A program made the translations under genes and the position numbers. From Bacteroidota bacterium (GTDB lineage: Bacteria; Bacteroidota; Bacteroidia; UBA8524), in the NCBI GenBank assembly GCA_016124735.1, contig WGMZ01000028.1, positions 1 through 41,791 of the forward strand: a stretch of 41,791 nucleotides of DNA, given 5' to 3'. Position 1 is the first letter of the stretch. Each line of letters begins with the position of its first letter. Below, in pieces: positions 7,313 to 15,287 of this stretch. Under the pieces are notes generated by a model. That model was not told the origin of the DNA and made no database searches. It worked only from the letters and a program-made list of their open reading frames with translations.

Positions 7313-8358
7313 TGATTCTCGCATTTGCATCGGTTTTAGGAAATCAGGAGGCTAAAGCAATAGCCGATTTTCTTCATGCTCAAGGAATTGAGTTTAAAAG
7401 CGCAATAAACCAGGGACGATCGGTTTTTATCACGCGTAAAAATCTGGATCCAATTCAGAAAAATTCGGTGAGCAGCTTATTGTCGGATATTCAGTTTATT
7501 GATACCCAAACACCTTATCAACTGGCTTCTTCCAAGTGGAAAAAGGACAAAACCATCTTTTCTGTTAAAGGGGCCCAGATAGGAGGAGATGAAGTGACTA
7601 TGATTGCCGGACCCTGCGCGGTCGAATCGGAAGAACAAATGTTTGCGATTGGCGACTACCTTCAGAGTCGTGGTATTCGCTTCATGAGAGGCGGTGCATA
7701 CAAACCAAGAACAAGTCCCTATGCTTTTCAGGGAATGAAACTGGAGGGTTTGAAACTCCTGAAAAATGTGGCAGACAATCATCAACTGAGAATCGTCACA
7801 GAATTAATGGATCTAAGCTATCTGGAAGAGGTCTATGATTATGCAGATGTAATTCAGATAGGAACGCGTAATATGTTTAATTACACCTTGTTACGAGAAC
7901 TAGGAAAAATTGATAAACCCGTAATGTTAAAACGGGGTTTTAGTGCTAAAGTAGAAGAGTGGTTGCAGGCAGCCGAATACATTTTACTTGGCGGAAATGA
8001 AAAAGTTATTCTCTGTGAACGCGGAGTTCGCAGTTTTGAAACGGAAACAAGAAATACACTTGACCTGGCTTCATTGGCTCTTGTAAAAGAGCTTTCACAT
8101 TTGCCTGTTATGGTGGACCCCAGTCAGGGTACTGGTATACGAAGCTTGGTAACTCCCATGAGTCTGGCAGCAATTGCTGCAGGATCAGATGGATTGATGA
8201 TAGAGGTACATGGACACCCGGAAGAAGCCCTTTCGGATGGTCAGCAATCTTTAAATTTTCGTGAATTTGATACCCTCTTAAAGTCTTGCAGGAACCTATT
8301 TGACGTAAAGTCGCGCTCTTTTGATTTCGAGAAGAATTCAATTAATTTTACAACGTAA
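7312..8358 (+). CDS. aroF: 3-deoxy-7-phosphoheptulonate (DAHP) synthase, type I-beta, with a metal-ligand change
   Basis: DAHP synthase condenses phosphoenolpyruvate and erythrose 4-phosphate at the entry to the shikimate pathway. The 348-residue protein has an N-terminal ferredoxin-like regulatory domain (about 1-75), as in the Thermotoga enzyme, then the barrel with AGPCAVES, RGGAYKPRTSPYAFQG, VMLKRGF and ILCERGVR. By alignment to the well-studied Thermotoga enzyme, metal ligands Cys102, Glu298 and Asp309 are present, but the His of DPSH is Gln272 (VDPSQGTG). The N-terminal domain suggests feedback inhibition by an aromatic amino acid. The GTG start overlaps the preceding TAG by one base. 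The protein lies in an operon with glmS and thiN rather than other aro genes. Confidence 0.9.
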   Translation: MILAFASVLGNQEAKAIADFLHAQGIEFKSAINQGRSVFITRKNLDPIQKNSVSSLLSDIQFIDTQTPYQLASSKWKKDKTIFSVKGAQIGGDEVTMIAGPCAVESEEQMFAIGDYLQSRGIRFMRGGAYKPRTSPYAFQGMKLEGLKLLKNVADNHQLRIVTELMDLSYLEEVYDYADVIQIGTRNMFNYTLLRELGKIDKPVMLKRGFSAKVEEWLQAAEYILLGGNEKVILCERGVRSFETETRNTLDLASLALVKELSHLPVMVDPSQGTGIRSLVTPMSLAAIAAGSDGLMIEVHGHPEEALSDGQQSLNFREFDTLLKSCRNLFDVKSRSFDFEKNSINFTT

Positions 8359-8376
8359 CAACTCCCCAGAACAAGT

Positions 8377-10218
8377 ATGTGTGGTATAGTAGGGTATATC
8401 GGGACTAAAGATGCTTTTCCGATACTAATTAAAGGTCTCAAAAGGCTTGAGTACAGAGGGTATGATAGTGCCGGTGTTGCTCTGTTAGGTGATAAACTGG
8501 AAGTATTCAAAAAAGCAGGTAAGGTTTCCGCTTTAGAAGCATTTGTTGCGGAAAAAGGACGCTCTTCAAGCAAGGTGGGTATTGGACATACCCGCTGGGC
8601 CACGCACGGCGAACCTAACGATGTGAATGCACACCCACACCTTTCTCAAAATGGAGAAATCGCAATTATTCACAATGGAATTATAGAAAACTACAATTCA
8701 CTCAAGGTGGAATTGCAGCAACGCGGTCATAAGTTTTCCAGTGATACGGATACGGAAGTGCTGGTTCATTTGATTGAAGACATTTATGTAAATAATAAGT
8801 CCCTCGGATTTGAAGAGTCCGTACGTATGGCATTGAGCCAGGTTATTGGTGCCTATGCAGTAGTTGTGTTGCATAAAAATATGCCGGATCTCTTGATTGG
8901 AGCGCGGAAAGGAAGCCCGATGGTAATCGGGATCGGGGAAAATGAGCATTTTATTGCCTCCGATGCGGCACCCCTGGTCGAGTACACTAGGAATGTGGTA
9001 TATCTGAATGATGGTGAAGTTGCGGTTATTGATAAAAACGAGCTCATTATTAAGACCATTGAAAACGACATTAAAACCCCCTACATACAGGAACTCGAAA
9101 TTCATCTGGAAAACATTGAAAAAAGTGGCTATGAACACTTTATGTTGAAGGAAATTTTTGAACAACCTAAATCGGTACACGACAGTATTCGTGGTCGAAT
9201 TAGCTTGAATGAAGAGCTGATTGAAATGGCCGGAATCAAGCAATATGAACATAAATGGATGAACCTGAAGCGCCTCATTATTGTAGGTTGCGGTACGTCC
9301 TGGCATGCGGGTTTGGTTGGAGAATACTTATTCGAAGATTTGGCAAGAATCCCGGTTGAGGTGGAATATGCCTCGGAATTTCGCTACCGAAATCCTGTTC
9401 TTTTTGAGGACGACATGGTAGTAGCCATTTCTCAATCCGGAGAAACAGCAGACACGCTCGCGGCAATCGAACTCGCCAAAAGCAAAGGGGCCACCATTTT
9501 TGGAATCTGCAACGTGGTCGGGGCATCGATTCCAAGAGCATCAGATGCCGGAGCTTACACACACGCCGGACCAGAGATTGGGGTGGCTTCAACCAAAGCT
9601 TTCACGGCACAGGTTACCGCATTGATATTAATAGCAACGGCTGTTGGACAGCGCAAAGGAACACTGACCAAAGAGCGTGTGCGGACCCTTTTAAATGAAT
9701 TGGAGACCATTCCTTCAAAAATCGAAAAGACGCTGGAATCCAATGAATTGATCAAATACATCGCGGAAGAATTTAAGGATGTCAGCAACTTCTTATACCT
9801 GGGACGTGGATATGGTTTCCCGGTAGCCCTCGAAGGGGCATTGAAACTGAAGGAGATTTCCTATATCCACGCGGAAGGATATCCTGCTGCGGAAATGAAA
9901 CACGGGCCTATTGCCTTGATAGATGAGGAAATGCCAGTAGTATTCATCGCAACCAATCACAGCAATTACGATAAAGTTGTGAGCAATATTCAGGAGGTAA
10001 AAGCCAGAAAAGGAAAAGTAATAGCAGTTGTTTCAGAGGGTGATACCATGATCCGGAAAATGGCTGATTATGTGATCGAAATACCAGACTGCGACGAAGT
10101 ACTCCTGCCTCTGCTTGCAACCATTCCTTTACAGCTGCTTTCATATCATATTGCGGTAATGAGAGGCTGTAATGTGGATCAACCGAGAAACCTCGCCAAA
10201 TCAGTGACGGTGGAATAA
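8377..10218 (+). CDS. glmS: Glutamine-fructose-6-phosphate aminotransferase (isomerizing)
   Basis: GlmS makes glucosamine 6-phosphate from fructose 6-phosphate and glutamine, the first step to UDP-GlcNAc for peptidoglycan and lipid A. The 613-residue protein has the complete architecture. Cys2 in MCGIVGYIG is the glutaminase nucleophile, with HTRWATHG and HNGIIENY in that domain. Two SIS isomerase domains follow, with GCGTSWHAG, SQSGETADT and VASTKAFTAQ, and the C-terminus ends in the conserved DQPRNLAKSVTVE. It starts 18 bases after aroF and its stop overlaps the ATG of thiN by one base. I see no glmS ribozyme upstream, as expected outside Firmicutes. Confidence 0.97.
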   Translation: MCGIVGYIGTKDAFPILIKGLKRLEYRGYDSAGVALLGDKLEVFKKAGKVSALEAFVAEKGRSSSKVGIGHTRWATHGEPNDVNAHPHLSQNGEIAIIHNGIIENYNSLKVELQQRGHKFSSDTDTEVLVHLIEDIYVNNKSLGFEESVRMALSQVIGAYAVVVLHKNMPDLLIGARKGSPMVIGIGENEHFIASDAAPLVEYTRNVVYLNDGEVAVIDKNELIIKTIENDIKTPYIQELEIHLENIEKSGYEHFMLKEIFEQPKSVHDSIRGRISLNEELIEMAGIKQYEHKWMNLKRLIIVGCGTSWHAGLVGEYLFEDLARIPVEVEYASEFRYRNPVLFEDDMVVAISQSGETADTLAAIELAKSKGATIFGICNVVGASIPRASDAGAYTHAGPEIGVASTKAFTAQVTALILIATAVGQRKGTLTKERVRTLLNELETIPSKIEKTLESNELIKYIAEEFKDVSNFLYLGRGYGFPVALEGALKLKEISYIHAEGYPAAEMKHGPIALIDEEMPVVFIATNHSNYDKVVSNIQEVKARKGKVIAVVSEGDTMIRKMADYVIEIPDCDEVLLPLLATIPLQLLSYHIAVMRGCNVDQPRNLAKSVTVE

Positions 10219-10880
10219 TGTCTTCTCACCACGTCATCCGCGACAAACAGGAACCTGCACTTATCATTGCAAACGGAGAGGCCTGTTCCATGGATATTCT
10301 TGGACAATTGCTCGAATGGAGCCCAACAGTCATTGTATTAGACGGGGCTGCCCGCCGCGTGCATGAGCTGGGAATTAAAATTGATGCCATTCTGGGAGAT
10401 TTTGACAGCGAAAAAAGCCCGGATGACATTGCAGCAAGCCAGCAGCCAGTTCAGTTGATTCATGCACCCGATCAGAATAAAACGGATTTGGAAAAAGCCA
10501 TTGAATGGTTAATTAAAGAAGGATATCCCGCAGCCAATATTCTGTGGGCAACCGGACTCCGAGCAGATCATACCATCAATAACATGATGAGCCTGGTCAA
10601 ATTCAGAGATCAGATTGATCTGGTTATGCTCGACGATCATTCGCGAATCTTTACTTTGCCCTTCGAATTCAAAAAAAAATATCCGGTAGGCAGCAATATC
10701 TCGCTGATCCCGATAGGAGTCGTAGAAGGAATATTTTCAAAAGGACTGAAATACGAGTTGGATAATGGAACACTGGAATCCGGTGTTCGTTCGGGAAGCA
10801 GTAACCAGGTGACTGAAGTAGGCTGGGTGGAAATTTCGTATCTGAAAGGAAATTTGCTGATGATGGAATGCTGGGATTAG
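10218..10880 (+). CDS. thiN: Thiamine diphosphokinase
   Basis: This enzyme transfers pyrophosphate from ATP to thiamine, giving the active cofactor used for example by the E1 dehydrogenase at 27868. The 220-residue product shows the family motifs: LDGAARRVHELG, ILGDFDS with the acidic metal-binding residues, APDQNKTDLEKAIEWL and GLRADHTINNM. The length is typical. The ATG overlaps the glmS TAA by one base (TAATG), so it is probably translated by coupling. Its TAG at the 3' end overlaps the stop codon of the convergent barrel protein gene by four bases. Confidence 0.92.
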   Translation: MSSHHVIRDKQEPALIIANGEACSMDILGQLLEWSPTVIVLDGAARRVHELGIKIDAILGDFDSEKSPDDIAASQQPVQLIHAPDQNKTDLEKAIEWLIKEGYPAANILWATGLRADHTINNMMSLVKFRDQIDLVMLDDHSRIFTLPFEFKKKYPVGSNISLIPIGVVEGIFSKGLKYELDNGTLESGVRSGSSNQVTEVGWVEISYLKGNLLMMECWD

Positions 10881-11989
10881 CGATAAAACTGAATCGCTCC
10901 TGAGTTCTTCATATCTGACTTCAATCTTACTACCTGCGTCTCATCTCCCATATTAATTTGAATCACGCAGGTGTTGGGTGGAATTTTCCCCTCATTCAGA
11001 GCATGAACAATCAGGGTATTACTAGCATCAGGACTTAATACCAGGTTGAAGCAATAAGCTTGCCTTTCAATCATAATATTTCTGTGAATGAGGCGCTGAT
11101 TGAATTCTACAGCAATGCTGTCTCCGTCAACAGTTTGATCATCAAATACGCAGATTTGTACACTGTCACTTTTAACCTGGACCTTTACCGGATCCTTGAC
11201 ATTTCGATAGGCCAACAGATCGTATTCATCAAACTCTACTGTGACGCGTTTTAGATTGATGGGATCAATCTTTTCTTTCAACAGGTATTTGACTGTAAAC
11301 GTGAAGGCAGATCCGTTGCTGTATATAGGAATTGGGGTAAAATAGTCCACGCCGAGGTATTGTTGTTTGATCATATTTACAAAACCCTGAGCATAGCCGA
11401 TTTCGAAACTGAAAGGAGCGGAAAAGGAGTTGTGAATCATCTCTAAACCAAAATAAATCTGAGGAGAGAAAACATGTTTTTGTTCCACATTGATGTTTCT
11501 CGGAATATGTTCCGGAATGGCAGATGACAACAGAAATTGAGCTCCTATATTTTGTCGGAACGACCAGAATCTGCCAGGCCATGGACAAAAAGAAATATAA
11601 GCTGGTACAGTATAGGTGCGGTAACTAACCAAAAGATCATTGCTAAAATCGGATTTGATAATATACCCGCGCGCACCCAATACAGCCCCCGTAACAAAGG
11701 AAACTTTTTGGTTAAAAAAGCGTTCGTACTGAAAACCCATGTGTAACTTTCTGCCGAGATTTTCCATGCCTGAGTATTGCGGATTAGGATATCCCCAAAG
11801 CGGACTGAACATGGGTAGAATGTGGTGGGCACCAGTAATATCAGGAGCGGAAACACTGGTTGCTCCTCCGACAAAGGCATTGCCCACTGTGACCGACGGT
11901 CCGAATACAAAATGCCATCTGCTCCCGGATTGACCTGCAACAGAAGTGACCCAACCGACGAACAGTAGGATGCCAATTAGCCTGTACAT
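10877..11989 (-). CDS. Outer-membrane beta-barrel protein with a C-terminal beta domain
   Basis: This 370-residue secreted protein has an unknown role. The ATG at 11989 gives a clean signal peptide, MYRLIGILLFVGWVTSVAGQ, so an upstream TTG start is rejected. Residues from about 25 to 245 alternate aromatic and polar residues as in small outer-membrane barrels (MGFQYERFF, VYFGLEM-like strands, FTFTVKYLL). The last 100 or so residues form a separate domain with VQICVFDDQTVDGDSIAVEF and IPPNTCVIQINMG. I recognise this DGDxIxVxxN module at the end of various Bacteroidota surface proteins. It follows the GH3-lactamase fusion by 37 bases on the same strand, so the two are probably co-transcribed and may share an envelope role. 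Confidence 0.65.
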   Translation of the reverse strand: MYRLIGILLFVGWVTSVAGQSGSRWHFVFGPSVTVGNAFVGGATSVSAPDITGAHHILPMFSPLWGYPNPQYSGMENLGRKLHMGFQYERFFNQKVSFVTGAVLGARGYIIKSDFSNDLLVSYRTYTVPAYISFCPWPGRFWSFRQNIGAQFLLSSAIPEHIPRNINVEQKHVFSPQIYFGLEMIHNSFSAPFSFEIGYAQGFVNMIKQQYLGVDYFTPIPIYSNGSAFTFTVKYLLKEKIDPINLKRVTVEFDEYDLLAYRNVKDPVKVQVKSDSVQICVFDDQTVDGDSIAVEFNQRLIHRNIMIERQAYCFNLVLSPDASNTLIVHALNEGKIPPNTCVIQINMGDETQVVRLKSDMKNSGAIQFYR

Positions 11990-12026
11990 GAGCACATAAC
12001 GTAAATTGGTGCATGGAGGGTTCAAA

Positions 12027-14960
12027 TCAAGGGGCGCTTTTAAGACAATTTACGTCGATAAATTCATAAAGCATATCCTGAATATTCGTCCGAACATTCA
12101 TTTTACTGATTTTGGAATTCGAAGCGTCAGGGTGAACCCTGTTACTTAGGAAGATATAAATCAACTGATAATCCGGATCCACCCAAATATAGGTCCCGGT
12201 AAATCCACTGTGTCCGAATGACATGGGCGAACAGCAACGAGAGCATGGAGTCCCTTTGTTTGGGTCCGTTTCGGGTTTGTCAAAACCATAGCCTCGTCTG
12301 CAAATTTTAGTGTCGCAATACCCGGTAAACAATTGAACTGTTTCAGGTTTTAAAATTCGAACATCACCATAACTTCCTCCATTGAGAAGCATTTGTAAAA
12401 TGACTGCCAGATCCTGGCTGTTGCTAAAAAGTCCGGCATGGCCTGCAACACCACCGAGCATAGCAGAAGCAGGATCATGGACATAACCACGTACCACCTG
12501 TTTCCGAAAAACAGTGTCATTCTCTGTCGGCGCAATGCGGTTCAAAGCGAAATGTTCCAATGGCCGAAACGAGGTATTGCCTAAATTTAGCGGGCCATAA
12601 ATGTGTTCATCCACGTATTCATCGAGTGATTCATGACTGATTTCCTCCACTATTTTCTGAAGCATCATAAAGCCGAGATCGGAATACTTATAGTGGTTCG
12701 GCTTGTCGACAGGACTTTCCAATATCCAGTGCCAAATAGAATCAGGAAGATATTCCGCCCCGAAGATATCATGCGCGACTTCCACCGGAAAGGACTCACT
12801 TCTGCATGATGAGTAATAAGTGGGATATTCAAGGCTGTCAATGGTTCTCATGTAAAAGGGAATCCAGCTTTGAAGCCCCGCGGTGTGACTAAGCAATTGC
12901 TTGATGGTAATATCTGCTTTATTCGTTTTTCTTAATTCCTTGAGATAGTAGGATGCTTTTTTCTGAATGTCCAGTTTCCCGCGATCAACCAAGTGCATAA
13001 CGGCCAGGGTAGTGGCAGCTACCTTCGTCACTGAAGCAATGTCATAGACCGTATTTGACTGGATGCTTTGCTTATGCGAATAATCAAAGTAGCCGAAATT
13101 TTTAGCATATACGACTTGTCCCCCTTTTGCCACCAAAACCTGACAGCCCGGAAAAACGTCTTCTTTTAATGCATAATCAATGGCAGAATCAATCCGCACA
13201 AAATCTTCGGTTTTCATGCCTGCCGATTCTGGAAGGGTATAGCGCAGCAGGCTGCTGTCTCCGGGCATTGAGATACCCGTTCGGTATGGGATTTTATCGC
13301 TAACGGTTACACTTAGTTTTCCCTCCAAAGGAAGGACGCCATGCAGCGCTTGCGCCGCCTTTGCCATATTGAGATTGATATCTTGATAGGAGACAAGTAT
13401 AGTTTCAATCTTTTCAAAATACTGCAGGTTGTAGGGAATCCCGAAACTGACTAAAATAACATCGCTAAATTCGTTCAAATCATTCACCAATTGAATCCCG
13501 GCTTCAGAAAGTCCGTAGTTGCGGGTTTTTAAACGGTTGGTGTTGTGGAGGCTCACAATAATTTGATCGTAGTCTTCCTGCTTCAAATAAGCTTTTAATT
13601 GTTCAAAAGCCAATGGCTTGGCATCTCTTAAGATTCCGTAGTAATCATATTGGCCATAAGCATTCATGGATTGATGGAAAGCATTCCATGACTCGGTTCC
13701 AATGGCGACGCAGGCAATTTTTTTATTTCTGGCCAAGGGAATAGCTCTTTTCTTTTTGCGAACCAAGGTAAGCTGGCGCGCACTCGCTTCATCTAAAATG
13801 GATAATGCATGGCCGTTATTCAGGTCGAGGTAGAGGTGATTGATTTCGGGCGCCTGGTAATGATTTAGTCCTACTTTATATTTAGCAGCCAGGACTTTTT
13901 TCACAGAATATTCAAATTCGATGCTGTCAATCTCGCAGCTGTCTAAAGCCAGTTTAATTTGTTGAATAGCCGCAGGCACATCTTCAGGAAACAAGAGAAT
14001 ATCGTTACCCGCCTGAAGCGCTTTTACTTCGAGCTTCCCTGATTCAATGTATTTACTCACCCCTTTCATGTTCAAGGCATCCGTTATTATAAGCCCATCA
14101 AAACCCATAGAATCAATGAGTTTTCCTCTTACAATTCGGTACGATAAGGAGCTGGCTTGTTGCGGCTTCGGATCAAGTGTGGTCACGTAAAGATGAGCTG
14201 TCATAATGCTCATGGCTCCCGAGTCAATCAGGTAGCGAAAGGGGTAAAGTTCAAGCGTATCCAGTCGTTTGTAAGGAAAACGAATGACCGGAAGATCGAG
14301 ATGAGAATCTGTTTCCGTATCACCATGTCCGGGATAATGTTTGACACAAGCGATGATACCTTCATCCTGAAGGCCTTTCATATACATCAATGCCTTGCGT
14401 GAAACGACATACTTATTTTCGCCAAAGCTCCGGTCGTTGATTACCGGGTTATTGGGATTGTTATTGATGTCGGCCACAGGAGCGAAATTGATATGAATAC
14501 CCAGCCGCTTACACTGACGACCTATTTCTCTACCCATTTCATAAATCAGACTGTCGTCGTCAAAAGCCGCCAATGCCATTTGTCGAGGATATTTAATGGT
14601 ACTGTCCAGGCGCATATTCAGTCCCCATTCGGCATCAATTCCTACCAGCAATGGAACAGGAGAAATGTCCTGAAGCCGGTTTAACATTTCCAGTTGACGT
14701 TCAGGACTTCCTTTGAAAAAGATGACGCCTCCAATTTGATACTGGGAAATCAATTCATTGAGTTCGCCTTCATTGTCTTGATTTGGGTTGGAATAAGCGG
14801 CAGCCATGATAAGCTGAGCAATTCTTTGCTCGGGAGTCAGGGCATTATAAACAGAATCCACCCAGGAATTCGTTTGAAAATGATACCGTTGACCAAAACT
14901 TGATAATAGAAGGCCGAAACTAAAAATAATGAAGCAAAGCGTGCGGGCCAAAGAGGTCAT
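12027..14960 (-). CDS. GH3 beta-N-acetylglucosaminidase-type hydrolase fused to a beta-lactamase-fold serine hydrolase
   Basis: This 977-residue exported two-enzyme fusion has a signal peptide from an ATG at 14960 (MTSLARTLCFIIFSFG...SFGQ). Residues up to about 350 form a GH3 domain of the NagZ type, with KHYPGHGDTETDSH holding the NagZ His-Asp dyad and ITDALNM holding the nucleophile Asp (about 294). A GH3 C-terminal region follows. From about residue 580 comes a class C/penicillin-binding-like serine hydrolase with S643-VT-K646, Y759-SD and a late HSG in place of KTG. It probably acts on peptidoglycan in the periplasm, cleaving GlcNAc-anhMurNAc and peptide or ester bonds. This fusion is known across Bacteroidota. 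It is upstream of the barrel protein and divergent from the mutL operon. Confidence 0.88.
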   Translation of the reverse strand: MTSLARTLCFIIFSFGLLLSSFGQRYHFQTNSWVDSVYNALTPEQRIAQLIMAAAYSNPNQDNEGELNELISQYQIGGVIFFKGSPERQLEMLNRLQDISPVPLLVGIDAEWGLNMRLDSTIKYPRQMALAAFDDDSLIYEMGREIGRQCKRLGIHINFAPVADINNNPNNPVINDRSFGENKYVVSRKALMYMKGLQDEGIIACVKHYPGHGDTETDSHLDLPVIRFPYKRLDTLELYPFRYLIDSGAMSIMTAHLYVTTLDPKPQQASSLSYRIVRGKLIDSMGFDGLIITDALNMKGVSKYIESGKLEVKALQAGNDILLFPEDVPAAIQQIKLALDSCEIDSIEFEYSVKKVLAAKYKVGLNHYQAPEINHLYLDLNNGHALSILDEASARQLTLVRKKKRAIPLARNKKIACVAIGTESWNAFHQSMNAYGQYDYYGILRDAKPLAFEQLKAYLKQEDYDQIIVSLHNTNRLKTRNYGLSEAGIQLVNDLNEFSDVILVSFGIPYNLQYFEKIETILVSYQDINLNMAKAAQALHGVLPLEGKLSVTVSDKIPYRTGISMPGDSSLLRYTLPESAGMKTEDFVRIDSAIDYALKEDVFPGCQVLVAKGGQVVYAKNFGYFDYSHKQSIQSNTVYDIASVTKVAATTLAVMHLVDRGKLDIQKKASYYLKELRKTNKADITIKQLLSHTAGLQSWIPFYMRTIDSLEYPTYYSSCRSESFPVEVAHDIFGAEYLPDSIWHWILESPVDKPNHYKYSDLGFMMLQKIVEEISHESLDEYVDEHIYGPLNLGNTSFRPLEHFALNRIAPTENDTVFRKQVVRGYVHDPASAMLGGVAGHAGLFSNSQDLAVILQMLLNGGSYGDVRILKPETVQLFTGYCDTKICRRGYGFDKPETDPNKGTPCSRCCSPMSFGHSGFTGTYIWVDPDYQLIYIFLSNRVHPDASNSKISKMNVRTNIQDMLYEFIDVNCLKSAP

Positions 14961-14989
14961 ATAGCGACGAAAATACAATAAGAATGCCC

Positions 14990-14997
14990 TATCTTTG
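14990..14997 (+). promoter_or_regulatory. TAnnTTTG -7 box before the mutL operon
   Basis: TATCTTTG is an exact -7 match 23 bases before the ATG at 15021. No clear -33 TTG lies at the right distance, so it is a partial promoter only. Confidence 0.4.
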
Positions 14998-15020
14998 AAT
15001 TTCTTTCCCGATCATTTATC

Positions 15021-15281
15021 ATGTTTCGTTTCATCAAGACACCATCACATAGAAAATTTGATCATACACCGATTTATTACAATCCTGAAAAGGAGGATTT
15101 AAAAAGGACTGTTGCTGAGGCGGAAGGAAAACAAAATCCGCTTTCTCAGGGGGTATTAAAGGAACGTTGGGCTCGGAATCATGACCGCTTATCTGTTCAG
15201 AACAGAGCTTCGAATGTTCGGATTATTCTTATTGCAGCCATCCTGGCAGTCCTAGTTTGGTGGATTTTCTTTGCCGGCTAG
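15021..15281 (+). CDS. Small conserved single-pass membrane protein upstream of mutL
   Basis: This 86-residue protein of unknown function has a basic, polar N-terminal part (KFDHTPIYYNPEKEDLKR), an alpha-helical middle rich in charged residues, and one C-terminal transmembrane helix (IILIAAILAVLVWWIFFAG). It has no signal peptide, so the likely topology is N-in with the helix as a tail anchor. A small protein with a PxYYxPE-type motif just before mutL is familiar to me from other Bacteroidota, which supports it as a real gene. It ends six bases before mutL. Confidence 0.7.
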   Translation: MFRFIKTPSHRKFDHTPIYYNPEKEDLKRTVAEAEGKQNPLSQGVLKERWARNHDRLSVQNRASNVRIILIAAILAVLVWWIFFAG

Positions 15282-15287
15282 AAGATT

